From the NCBI GenBank assembly GCA_027596035.1, contig JADGJA010000010.1, positions 20,282 to 84,281 on the forward strand: a stretch of DNA of 64,000 nucleotides, read 5' to 3'. The translations under genes were made by a program, and so were the position numbers. The notes beneath the pieces were generated by a model, which searched no databases, was not told where the DNA came from, and saw only the letters and a list, made by a program, of their open reading frames with translations. Below are positions 20,592-30,980 of the stretch, piece after piece. Positions within the stretch are counted from its first letter, which is position 1, and each line of letters starts with the position of its first letter. The stretch comes from Thoreauomyces humboldtii. Its lineage: Eukaryota > Chytridiomycota > Chytridiomycetes > Spizellomycetales > Powellomycetaceae.

Positions 20592-21832
20592 CTAGATAAG
20601 GGAAGCTGGGTCTGCAGACGGCGGGTCGAGGCCGAATCCGAATGTGCTCAGGGCCCTTGGTCTTTTGACGGCCTGGTCAACAGTAAGCATAGCGACAGCG
20701 CCTTGCCACATAGGGAGACCGCTACCGGCCGACGTTCCGACTAAAGACGGGAAGACCATCGCCTGGGAGCAGACCTCGGTGATACCTTTCTCGAAAGACT
20801 GATGAAGATCGTTGATCTCCGTTCTGATGGCATCGACGCCTTCGTAAAGGATCTTGGGTGGAAGGATGGCAGGCAACTTGAAGTGAGTCTCGGCGTCGAT
20901 CCGGAACTGAACAATCTCTTCTCGGAAAGATCGGGCTTCGGAAGGTAGAGCGTCCAGCAGAGTGATCCATTCTTGGTTGGACAGGCGGATTGCTTCGGGA
21001 GTCGTCATTCTTTGCCACTCTTCATATTGGAGAGGTACTATTGACATTTGGCTTCATCAGTGATTCTGTCTCCACCACGGACTCTGAGAACGAAGAGAGT
21101 GGATTTCGACCGTACCGTGCAATATGGCGGAAAGTTTGACGCGCAGCGACTGAAGGAGCTCTGCGAGTTTGCTGATATATTCGGGAGCCGCAGGCATCTA
21201 TCTCGAAAAGTTTGATAAGCCAAACAACGTTGTCTGTCCTCTCCATGAAGATCGCCGTGCCTCTTGTGTTTCCACATTCATAGAACTTGTTCCTTTGGTG
21301 GGACTGAGATCCGATCTGGCAGCTTCCATAACCTTAGCTTTAAAGGTCATCTTAGCAGCTTCTTTTAGAGCTGAAGTCGTAGGAACGGTGGCGGTTGTAT
21401 TGCTCTTCTTCGCATTCATGAAGTCTGCATACTATCACCAACGCAGAAAAGATGGTTTTTCTACCATGTCGAGACATTTGCGACGGTTATAATCACTTAC
21501 CGTCTCCACCGTATTGCTGTTTCCGCCAGGTGTGTTTTGAGCGACAATCTCAAATGTGTCGTCCCGCAGGAGTTGGCCTCCAGTATGCCTCGCAAACTCC
21601 TCATGATCGAAAGTGGGGACCGCTTCTCTGGCATTGACACCCAGTCCAGGCGCTGTGCGAGATATATGTTTGGTTAGCTCTGCTTGTGCGGCGGGAATGC
21701 GTGGGAATGCCCTAGCCCAACTAAGAAAAACAAGAAATACGCACTGCCTCGGACTGGGGTATCTCGCGTGCGGAGCTCATTCCTTGGGTCCCTGGCGTTA
21801 TACGTCCAGGCATGAGGCTTTGTGGTCGACAT
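20592..21832 (-). CDS. five-exon gene, unknown function
   Basis: Splice sites and phase link five exons on the minus strand: 21832-21745, 21652-21501, 21431-21276, 21197-21116 and 21037-20592, giving 307 aa. All introns are 69-92 nt with GT-AG ends, and every junction keeps frame, which is the main support. The N-terminus is polar (MSTTKPHAWTYNARDPRNE...). A basic Ala/Lys/Thr-rich middle follows, then a helical stretch (PEYISKLAELLQSLRVKL) and a C-terminal helical domain with EEWQRMTTPEAIRLSNQEW and INDLHQSFEKGITEVC. An in-frame ATG at 21922 could extend the N-terminus by 30 residues. No family was recognised, no signal peptide or TM is visible, and the last 40 residues lack clear structure. 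Intron boundaries of exons 1 and 3 are the least certain. Confidence 0.55.
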
Positions 21833-21922
21833 GTTTAGAGACAATTGCCTGGTTCGTGGTTCGACTGCTCGCGAAGCTCTTTGAGAAGTTTGAGTCCAGC
21901 TTTGAGTCTTTGACGAAGTCAT

Positions 21923-22242
21923 TTTGACAGCCCCCCGTGGCCGCCAGGCGCCTGACCAGGACCCCATGTCACCGCCGTCCTTTACTCAACGACGACATGC
22001 AGCGAGTCTTATATGATCATGATACCATCTATGATATCAAGGCTAAAAAATAGGTAAGGGATGCCAACAGATCCAGAAGCACAACAAAAAGAGGAAAAAC
22101 ATTCTCGCCACATGCTTAATCCTGCTCGCCGCCGGAATTTCAGAGAAGCCTGACACAAGACTAGGCGTGGCGCAGTGTAAAGTGCGCCTCACCTAGTCGT
22201 CCAAAATGAGTCGCAGGGGTAAGAGGGAAAGAGAGGGAAACA

Positions 22243-22277
<35 letters not shown>

Positions 22278-22312
22278 CAGGATGCGATGCGGAGAAATAT
22301 GGTGAGAAAGGC
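21923..22312. other. intergenic with (GA)n tract
   Basis: Separates two minus-strand genes. It holds a GA dinucleotide microsatellite at about 22252-22277 with GA-rich flanks starting near 22220. No coding signal was seen. Confidence 0.5.
22252..22277. repeat. (GA)n microsatellite
   Basis: Uninterrupted GA dinucleotides, 26 bases, just downstream of the stop codon of the minus-strand gene ending at 22313; probably within its 3' UTR. Confidence 0.9.
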
Positions 22313-23933
22313 TCATGTTCGTGGTCGCTTAGCCAAACCTGGAGCCGAGATTCATCAGCAAAATTGAACAAGAGCACGGAATTAGCATGAAAAGATCAGC
22401 GCATACCTTCATATGCCTTGTTCAAAACTTCTCCTTCCCGCTTGCCCAGGACTGTAAGATCTGAAGATTCAGATGCCAGGTCCGGCCGCAACGCATCTAC
22501 GTCAAAAGAATTATCAGCAAATCAAATCTCATGACAGCATCAAAGGATGTTCAGCACTTACCCGGCTCGATATTCGACTGCGAAGAGGTGGTGTCCATCT
22601 GGGGAGTCGTTGGAGATCGTTCCTGACCACTTACTGCCAAGTCTTCCGACCCTGAAGAATCCCCGTCGTCATTTCCGCCAAAGCCTGCTGCATCGAGGTT
22701 GAGCATGGGATCGAAACGAATCTGAAAACTGTCCACGGGGAGGAACCAACCATTGCTGGCCATGAGTGCTAGCTCTTCGAGACGCTTGGCAACTGAGTTC
22801 GGATGTTCGATTAAAGTGATTGCGAATGGAGTGTCGGTGGTGCTGGTATCATGTTGAAGTAGAAACCCTTGGTAATATTCGTAAAGGTGATGCATCGTGA
22901 GCGATTCGACAAAGACTGCGTTCTAGTGAACAAAGGGGAGTCAGCACATGGCACAGAAACTGCGGCATCGAAACGACCTTACCTCGTGAAGAGTAAGATC
23001 GATGTGGGAAACTTGTAGACTAATGTCTGTCTCTATCTCGAAGTGCTTCTTAAGTTCTGCAATGAAAAAGATCAGCGAGCTCTCGAACAGAGCAGGACCT
23101 TCGTGCTCGTCGTCGAAGATAGGTCGAAGGTCCAGATCTCCTTGGTGCAGGTTGAACAATGCGTGAGTTCTACCCCGGTGCACCAAGAGGACACAGGGGA
23201 GCGGTTCGTAATCAAAGGCTGATCCCGTCTCGGAATCGAGGTCGTTCTCGACTGGCTCATCGGCGATGAGAACTGTTTCTGCGAGAACGGTTGAACCGCC
23301 CGCATCGTTCGCGACCTCGTCTTCGTCGTCGACATATTCGATCAAGTCATCATTTATGGGTGACGTGGGTGCCTTGTGCTCCCCGTCGGCCCCCTTGGAT
23401 GATCCACCCGTTCCTTCCACCTGGTCAACCTTTTCAGCTCTGCTTGGCGCAACAAGTGGAACATGCGTCGGTGGCTGGGGATCATTCGAAGTCGTTACGA
23501 TACCGAAAGCCGGAAGTACGACATTAGCCACGGAAACGATCGCTTCTTCTTCTCCCTCCCCTGCCAAAGGCTCTTCGAACTCGATGAGCTCCGAGTTGGC
23601 TTCCGCCATCACCGACACTTGCTTCGGCGTCGCGACCCCAAACGCATCCTGTCCCGGAAGAGCCGGCCTTGTTGGCGCCGTCATGAACATGTGAGCAGAC
23701 CCTACTTTTGGAACAGCGGGGTAACTGCGGGTGACTACAGGACCTGCTGTAAAAGCCGTGAGGGGATCGAATGCCAGGAGGGCTCGCTGAGCTGGGGTCG
23801 TGGACGTTGTCAAAGCACTGGTATTATCTGTGTAGATGAAGTCTGCGCGAGAGGGAGCATGCACGTCCACGTCCATCGTAAGGCTGTGAAGCGAACGAAA
23901 GGGGAGACTTTCGAGCTGGGAAGGGTCAAACAT
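22313..23933 (-). CDS. four-exon gene, uncharacterised acidic protein
   Basis: Exons on the minus strand at 23933-22983, 22922-22562, 22496-22407 and 22338-22313 give 475 aa, with introns of 60-68 nt and all junctions in phase. The first 230 residues are low-complexity and acidic (for example VDDEDEVANDAGG). A folded region follows: PCVLLVHRGRTHALFNLHQG, then FESSLIFFIAELKKHFEIET, SHIDLTLHE, MHHLYEYYQGFLLQ and PFAITLIEHPNSVAKRLEEL. Hydrophobic and charged residues alternate as in a conserved domain, and intron 1 splits it exactly in phase, so it is very probably real. The last exon adds only eight residues ending KRPRT, a basic tail. Nuclear localisation is possible from composition. No family name can be given with confidence. 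Confidence 0.65.
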
Positions 23934-24395
23934 AGACGAGCAGGGACACGAAACCGTCTACGAGGACGTCTAACGATGGCTGTCTCTCTTGAAACGGTGG
24001 GAGAAAGAAAAAGACCGAGCTGGAAAAGTATTCAAAGCGGTAGCCGTGCGAAAATGTTGCGAGCTTGAAAACGCCGGTAGCTGACCCTGCTTGGTGTTCA
24101 AAGTGATGATGACCTGTGAGCAGGAGAGCGATCCGTAAGGATACTGGGAAGGATCCGTATTGAGGTTTTGCAGCGAGCTTTGCGATGAAGAAAACCTTCG
24201 TTTGAAAGGTCGTGGGAATGTTCTTGTTGGGAGGGTTTGACTTGTTGACGAGAGAGATAGAAAAAGAGAGGGGAGGGACAGGCGCTGCATCACGTAAGAA
24301 GAAGAAGAAGCCTGGACTGCTACCTGGTACTCTCCTCGCACAATTCGGTCCGTCCTTTCTTACAGCATACCCTACCAGCGAATATCTTGGTCAAC
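23934..24395. other. divergent promoter region
   Basis: 462 bases between the starts of the uncharacterised minus-strand gene and the IPI1 homolog. An ACCCTACC element lies at 24369-24376, about 20 bases before the IPI1 ATG. No gene was recognised. Confidence 0.4.
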
Positions 24396-27259
24396 ATGCC
24401 CAAGGCAATGAGAAGGAAGAAGCTGAAGGCTGCAGACTTTCAGGTATGCACGCTCAGAACCAGCAACCGCTCCTCTGCAGGCCTAGCAACGGGCCTGATC
24501 TGACCCTCGGGTGTCTATGACTTCCAGAAAAAAAATTTCAAGGTCGGAAAGAAGATTGCGCCAGCTGCAAACGATACCGAGGCCTCCTTCAAATCGCAAG
24601 GTTGGTGAACCTAGGCTTGGAGTGTGAACTTGATCCGTTTCTACTTGGGGCTTCCGGACCAAAACTGGACCTGCAGCTATCGTGGTCCCTACCCAGAAGT
24701 TGGGCGAAGCAAAACCAGCTTCAGAACTGGTCAATAGTCGAAACCAGAGTCTCAGGGATCTGATCATTCAACTCCGGCATTACAGTGCTCAGTCGCGAAA
24801 AGGTTGGCCAAACAGAAGGAGAAAACAATCGATGCTTGAGTGCCAATGTGTCTCATATTTCCTACGCCGAACCGCACAGACGCTCTTTCTGGCATGCGCG
24901 ATCTGCAAAATCATCAGCCCGATGCCTTCAGGAAGCAGTTGAGCCTCGTTTTCGAGGCATCCGCTCCGGTCATGGTCGACGAGGAGATGTCCGTCCGCAA
25001 ATCCCTCGTAGCGCTGTACAAGGATTTCGTGCCTACCGTGACGAAGGTTGTTCCGAAAAAAATATCTTCCGAGGTAGCTGAGCTCTTCTGACGACCGATC
25101 TGGAAATCTTAGGAGCATGTGCGTCCCTTCATGGCCCTCATCATGGCATACACGTGCGCGGCGATGACACACATCTCGGAACACATTCGCTTGGACGGTC
25201 TGAAGTTCTTGACCATTTAGCAGGACCACTATCCCAACCTTGTAGCACTTCACGCCCAGAGAGTAAGATCTTTCTGAGATGCTCCCGGTGCAGATGTACC
25301 TGACCCCATAAAGTTTCAGGTGATCCCGAACTACTCGTCAATGCTTGCGACAATCTCAAAGCTTGTCCGGCTCAGGTATGCCCACCTTTCCGAGCTTCGT
25401 TACTTCCTTGGCTGTGCAGGGCTGATTGTCAATCAGGAACGGGGTCTTCTCTATTGGTCAACCCTCGCAGTCAACTCGGAAGCGCCAAAGCACGTGCAGA
25501 GGTTCTGGAAAGCCTGTTCGGTTTTCTCAAATTGATTCTCGCCAAGGGGGGGAACAAGTACGTTTCCCGGAACGTCTCCGCTTGGTCTGATCGGAGCTAA
25601 TAACGATGGTGGGTAGATGGTGGTTCTTTCCAACAAAGGCGGTACAGGACGGTATCACGACATCCGATTCGCCAAGCCTTCTGTCCCGTTGGACCTTGTG
25701 CCAGGAGTCTGGGGTTGTGCCAAATGGTTATTCGCAGTTACTTAAAGGCACGGCGGGTAATCATTTCTACCACGGCGTTCGAGCTGTTTGGAGCAACTGC
25801 CACAGCGGGTGCTGTTGGCGGGGGTAGGTCATCCTACCCGCTGTCTCACCTGCGCCTGTGTCCGGCGTACCCGGACATACATAGCAGGAGCACAGCCACT
25901 CCTCAGATAGTCATCTTTCCCCTCGGTTCTCTTCCCCCCTTAGGCGAGTAAGCTTCACCAACATATACATTCGTCTATCAGTTCCCACAGCTGCGCCGTC
26001 CTGCTAACAGGTGCGCAATCGGGTCGATCAGGAGCGTCGATGGTCGCATCTGACACAAAGGTCGAAGCAACGATCCGCAATACCTATGAGCTCAACGATT
26101 GCGATGAGTTGAAGGCGTTCATCGACGTCCTTATGCCCACTTTGGTCGACCTCTGGCTCGAATCACAACCTAGCGCTTTTACTCCGGGTTCCATCGCGCT
26201 GACACCGGCGCTGGCGGTCATGCATACGATCTTGAAAATGATGAATTTGCTCTGGAGGAGCATTCTGGTTGAGTTCAAGGTACAGCATGAGACAACTCGG
26301 ACAGACGGCTACCCACTTTCGCACGCTTACATCTTCGCTTTCTTCGCTCTAGGACCGGGTTCCTCGCTCTTGGGTCGCTGGCTGGTTGAAAGTCATCACT
26401 AAACATTTCATGATACACTTTCCATTTGGCACCGGAAACTTCTCGGTTCGCGACAGACAGGTAAAGCGTGCTTACGCATGAGTCCACTCTGAGTTTTGCT
26501 AAGTCAGGCATGCAATAGGTGGACGTAACACTTCAAGACAGGAACATACTGTTCTGCGAGCTCCTGTCCCACGTGATTCTAAGCGGGACAGACGCAGGAG
26601 AGGAAGCTTCATCCGAGTGGCGCGACACCATGCTCGACTACATGCTGGACATGTTCGACGGAGAGCGGGAAAGCCGCAAAAAGAACGACGGCACTGTGAT
26701 AGTTTTCAGTACCCAGCAGCTCGAAGCAACGTTTCCGGTCGTCTGGTCTCTTCTGAACACCCTAGACGACGAGATCAGTGCAGAGTTCTTGAAGGCAGTC
26801 TGCGATAAGAGCAACACGCTTTGGGGCACACTGTCCGCAATCGTCAGCTTCGAGTTCCTGAGTCGGTTACTCAAAACGCAGAATAATCCAGGCGATCGCA
26901 GCAGCTTGCTGGTCACCGACGTGATGCGAGATTGGCTTCTGCTGCTGCCTAAGCGTCTTTGGCAGCTCAAAGCGACCAATCCGGTATTCAGCCAGAGCAT
27001 TCTCGAAGTCATGATCTACACCTTGAAGAACAACCCAGGTGGTTTTGCACAAGATAGCGCAGTTGCCGCTGGCTTTGAAGCTGCTATCAAACCTTTCTTC
27101 CACGTCGAGACCGCCAAAGGTGCTATATTTGGCCCTTTCGTCATGCTCCCGGAGCCCGTACAAATCTGCGCTGTTACATTCTTGTACTATTTACCGAGTT
27201 GGCCAGAGAAGCTGGTGCGGGGATATGCGGAATGCCTGTCTGCCGCAGTCTGCCCGTAG
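24396..27259 (+). CDS. IPI1: IPI1/TEX10 homolog (Rix1 complex, 60S maturation), interrupted by an in-frame TAG
   Basis: Ipi1 (TEX10 in animals) is part of the Rix1 complex that removes ITS2 and remodels pre-60S particles. N-terminal exons 24396-24443, 24528-24600, 24677-24802, 24880-25073, 25113-25262, 25320-25375 and 25420-25557 encode the family N-terminus: FKVGKKIAPAANDTEASF, VNSRNQSLRDLIIQLRHYSA and GMRDLQNHQPDAFRKQL, then helical repeats. In exon 5 a TAG (25218-25220) falls where homologs have Leu in a FLDLLLEH-like helix. The frame continues afterwards (QDHYPNLVALHAQR) with good splice sites. C-terminal exons at about 25991-26279, 26353-26460 and 26519-27259 encode the second half (DELKAFIDVLMPTLVDLWLE ... 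FLYYLPSWPEKLVRGYAECL). The section 25558-25990 could not be modelled reliably. It includes part of an inverted duplication whose other arm lies just past the stop. Either a recent pseudogene, a sequencing error at one base, or stop readthrough. Confidence 0.72.
25374..25719 (+). repeat. inverted duplication, left arm (inside IPI1)
   Basis: 346 bases that recur inverted at 27337-27596. The arm includes IPI1 intron 25376-25419, exon 25420-25557 and following sequence up to GGGGTTGTG. It carries about 77 bases (about 25420-25497) absent from the other arm, bounded by GTGCAG direct repeats. Confidence 0.85.
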
Positions 27260-27336
27260 AGGGGAAGACAGACGTTCTTCTCAAACCGCTGCCAGTTCTT
27301 GGCACACGCTTTGGCGCACGACAGGACGCTCGGATC

Positions 27337-27596
27337 CACAACCCCAGACTCCCGATACAAGGTCCAACGGGACAGAAGGCTTGGCGAATCGGATGTCGTG
27401 ATACCGTCCTGCACCGCCTTAGAACCACCATCTACCCACCATCGTTATTAGCTCCGATCAGACCAAGCGGAGACGTTCCGGGAAACGTACTTGTTCCCCC
27501 CCTTGGCGAGAATCAATTCGAGAAAACCGAACAGGCTTTCCAGAACCCCTGCACAGCCAAGGAAGTAACGAAGCTCGGAAAGGTGGGCATACCTGA
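27337..27596 (-). repeat. inverted duplication, right arm
   Basis: Reverse-complement copy of 25374-25719, about 260 bases. Outside the missing 77-base block and one gap of about eight bases, the two arms differ at only a few positions. Lies just beyond the IPI1 stop at 27259. Confidence 0.85.
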
Positions 27597-27770
27597 CTGC
27601 ACTGCACGCAACCGGCGACACAAATGACATGAGAGTAGTGATGCAAAGCCTGCAGGTCACTTCACCAGCAAGCAGATGTCTCGAGCAGATGGAGTGGGAA
27701 TAGATTGCCTTCACCGGAAAGCAGGAGTGGGGAAAGAAGGAGGAAGGGCACATAAGGAGTTTCTCCTCCT

Positions 27771-27790
27771 ACCCTAACCCTACCCTAACC
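27771..27790 (+). repeat. telomere-like CCCTAA/CCCTA array
   Basis: ACCCTAACCCTACCCTAACC, about three units of the TTAGGG-type fungal telomere repeat on its C-rich strand. It lies 174 bases beyond the right arm of the inverted duplication. It could instead be a binding site of the kind used by Tbf1/Teb1-type factors. Confidence 0.7.
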
Positions 27791-27917
27791 GGTACTCGGG
27801 CAAGGGCCGCGGCCGCAGTCTGCTTCGTATTTACAGGACGCTCGTGTTTGCATTTATGTTTACACGAAAGAATCAAAGACGGTAACCATGCCAGCACGGT
27901 CGCCTCTTCCTACAGGA

Positions 27918-28442
27918 CTAGGCTATCCAAGCAACTTGAGTCATAAGCGACACGGCGACCCGCAGAGGATGGATCGAGGGCGGCACCGAAGTTGCAACTT
28001 TGCGAGATTGATAGTCATGTAGGATTTGCGCGTCGACGTCGGCGGAAGCTGGTCGAGAAATTTCTCTTGCCTCCTCATTCGAAAGAATCGAGAGCCGGCT
28101 CGCACGAGGTTGGTGGGTGAGAGGCGGCTGATCTCGCTCATATGCGTCTTCGGCCGGTCTTCTCTCTTCCAGCACCGCGTGAGGTTCGACCCTCGCAAAA
28201 CTGTGAGGCGAGAGTGAGTGAAGGAACGCCTTTCCAGCGAGGTTGAGTCCTAGCCCGCTGTGCTGCTGGGAACAGAGCCAGGAACCAGCACCACTCTTTC
28301 GATGAGGCGGCGTTGTCGGATGGAAGAAAGCTTGTGCAGTCGGCGATTCGCCTGAACGGGAAGTTGGTTGCTCGAATTGCTTCGTGGGTGATGGAAGGTC
28401 CACGTAATCTTCCTCAGTGAAGGAAAATGCATGCGATCGCAT
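27918..28442 (-). CDS. hypothetical protein, doubtful
   Basis: An open frame of 174 codons on the minus strand, starting MRSHAFSFTEEDYVDLPSP. The product is Ser/Pro/Arg-rich and probably disordered, with no domain, signal peptide or TM. It is the longest frame in its interval and lies in the same orientation as the acyl-CoA oxidase downstream, but a spliced structure cannot be excluded and coding status is uncertain. Confidence 0.3.
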   Translation of the reverse strand: MRSHAFSFTEEDYVDLPSPTKQFEQPTSRSGESPTAQAFFHPTTPPHRKSGAGSWLCSQQHSGLGLNLAGKAFLHSLSPHSFARVEPHAVLEERRPAEDAYERDQPPLTHQPRASRLSILSNEEAREISRPASADVDAQILHDYQSRKVATSVPPSIHPLRVAVSLMTQVAWIA

Positions 28443-28693
28443 TGCTATACTGTACGTTCAGGTCGTTTGGGTGCTGGGGTTGTCGGCGATGGTCCTTGAA
28501 GACGCCGTTTTAAAGGGTACGATGGGGACGCTGTCTAAAAGCACGCCATCCATCGCCCATGTAGGCGGCCAGGCGGCCAAGGCCAAACGACGAGACCTTG
28601 GCCAAACAACGACAGCTTCCCATATCTCAAAACCGAAGCTTTCTCTATTCAAAACTCAGGAGAAGTCTACGAATAATACTACTACATACCAGG

Positions 28694-30980
28694 CTATAGT
28701 TTAGCCTTGATCAGAGGTCCATAAGTCGTCGCATAATCTTGATGAACAATGAAGTTTTTGCCGTTGTTCAAAGGCTCCTTGCCAGCCTCCTCAACAAGAG
28801 CTTCGTACACCTTTCCATCGTACCTCCCTAGCGTCGAGTGCAATAGATAGTCACTGAAGGCCCAGGCGTCGACGAGAGGAACGGCATCGGATCTGAGTTC
28901 GGTCAGAAGCCTTCGAGCACCCTGCTTGACCAGCTTGCCGTGGACACGGACATCCACATAAGGCGCAAACGATCCGATGTCCTGCTGCATGACGTCGAGA
29001 GCGTAAAGGGCGAGGAGACGGGTGAGGACAATCCGAAGCGCTGGGGAGACAGAGGAGGCTACTCCGTTGGGAGCGAGAGCGTCGGCGAAGTTCTCGACGA
29101 TCACAAGCTGGCAGTGAGCTCGGCTGATGGCGTGAATGTCCACCTGCGCCTGCGTGAACGTCTGCGTGCCGTCCGCGATGTCGCGAGCGAGCTCCGAGAC
29201 CATAGATCCCGCGCGGTGCGAGAAGGCGGCGAGAAGGGCGGCGGGTTCGAGGACCTGGTCGACGGTTGTAGGAGACCACTTTTGATCCCTGGAGCTGGGT
29301 TGCGTGGCGGCGAGCAGGTATCGGGTCGACTGGGTCAGATTCTCGGGTTTCGGCACCTTCGTCGCCTTCGCCAGAGCGGTAAATGCTTTGAGCAGGTATC
29401 GGGTGGTTTGCTGCGTCAGCATGTGGTTGTCGCCCTCATACGTAACGTTGGGGAGATAATCTCCGATGAACTCAGGGAAACCAGAGTTCTTGAGGAATCC
29501 ATGTCCACCACACGACCGACGGAGATCCTCCATGGCTGCAGAAGCCAGGTCAGTTGTCATTGACTTGAGACCCGAAGACGTCGCGTGAACCTCTGGCAAA
29601 CCAGCGATGTTGCCGGCGGCCAAATCGACCTGCAACTTCTTGTACAGGGTCATCATCGCCTTTCCGGAAAAGTGAAGCGCATACGACTGCGCGATGCGGG
29701 TGAGAATCCTGTGAGACTGCATAGGATAGTCCAGGACTGCTGTTTCCACGACGATGGGCTTCGACGCCGACTTGGCTTGTGCGACGAGCACATCGTTTTT
29801 GCTGGCCTCCTGGTTGACGAACTGCCGACGGACGGCAGAGTACCGTGTAGCGATCGTGCTAGCTCGCGCAAGGTTTCTCGCACTGTTCGAAACGATGTTC
29901 GCTCGGACAAACACCATCGTTCCGTACGAAAGCTTGCTAGATGGCGGCCGAACGTAGGTCCCATCGGCCTCCACCCGAGCGTAACGCATCAGCATCTGGT
30001 CACGCGGAATGCGGACTTTGTCGAACATCATGAAGCCGTTGTCAACCGCGTTGTAGCCGTACTTGCTGCCAATATCGCCAATCGTGATACCCGGAAGCGG
30101 GACGTGATCTTCGAGCGACCGGATCTGAACGATGAACGTGTGTGTGCCGTGATCTTTTCCGGCGAGAATTAACCGCGCTACAACGATGGCGTGGGTAGCA
30201 GTGCGACCCAGGCCGCCAGCCCACCATTTCGAAGCGGTGAGCGAAGGACTATGAATCTCAAACTCCTGCGTAGCGGGATCGTAAGTGGCAGTGGTTTCCA
30301 AGCCTTGTACATTGGATCCATGGCCCAGCTCAGTCTAAACGTGTGCCGTTAGCTTCAGCGTCCAATACAACCAAGATTAGACGAGTCCTTACTTGTGAGT
30401 AACATCCAATGATCCTCATTGACTCTGCAAGAGGAATCCACTTCTCCTTTTGCTCGTCCGAGCACTGTCCATGGAGCGTTGGTTTGAACATGTGGAAATG
30501 CAGGACATAAGGTCCTGGCTCGTCGATGAGCATCATGCAACGGTGGATCGTGGCATCGTCCCATCCCCGCTTCCTCGCAACTTCGACCATGTGCCGACCC
30601 CTCGCCATAGCACCGGCGAAACGCTCTTCGCGCCCTTGCGAGTACCAGGTAGACTTGTCAAAGACGGGGTCGTTGCTAACGATATCGAGCATCTCTCTGT
30701 CGGCGTCGAGGGAGTCTTGTCCGTGAAGAAGGACACTGAGTTCGTTGACGTCAAACGAGGCGCCGGCTCGCTCCTTTGCGAGAGACTCGTGGCCTTGTGG
30801 TCCGGCAGGAGCCAGACCGTTTGGATTGTTCCATGCACGGCGGTGAGAAGACGCCGTCTCGGGCATGACGGAACCGTGAGAGGCGGTGCCGCGCGCGGGC
30901 GTTTCGGTGCCGGCGGAAGTTGTTGGCGTGGGGGTCGACGGAGTGGTCTCTGCGAACGATGGGGTTCCTTTGTAGGACAT
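28694..30980 (-). CDS. POX1: peroxisomal acyl-CoA oxidase
   Basis: Catalyses the first step of peroxisomal fatty-acid beta-oxidation: FAD-dependent oxidation of acyl-CoA to trans-2-enoyl-CoA with release of hydrogen peroxide. Two exons (30980-30393 and 30334-28694) across a 58-nt intron in phase 0 give 742 aa, the usual family length. After a Ser/Thr/Pro-rich N-terminus come the acyl-CoA oxidase N-terminal helices, then IIGCYSQTELGHGSNVQGLE spanning the splice junction (the flavin/substrate-binding loop). The beta domain has SPSLTASKWWAGGLGRTATH. The CGGHGFLKNSGFP block and YEGDNHMLTQQT follow, the latter holding the catalytic-base region. The protein ends KAKL; AKL is a PTS1 peroxisomal import signal. 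The gene is single-copy here with no beta-oxidation neighbours. The identification is secure. Confidence 0.93.

Larger units (their letters stand above)
27260..27917. other. intergenic: rearranged IPI1 flank
   Basis: Holds the right arm of the inverted duplication (27337-27596) and a telomere-like repeat (27771-27790). ORFs on either strand are copies or shadows of the IPI1 segment. No independent gene was recognised. Confidence 0.5.

Noticed and set aside
25218..25220. TAG reassigned to an amino acid in this nuclear genome
   Set aside because: Genes here, including the histidine-independent models for RhoGAP (stop TAG at 59182-59184) and acyl-CoA oxidase (TAG), use TAG as a normal stop after their conserved C-termini.
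27187..27431. Minus-strand frames at the IPI1 3' end as a separate gene
   Set aside because: They are inverted copies of the IPI1 segment 25374-25719 plus the antisense of the last IPI1 exon.
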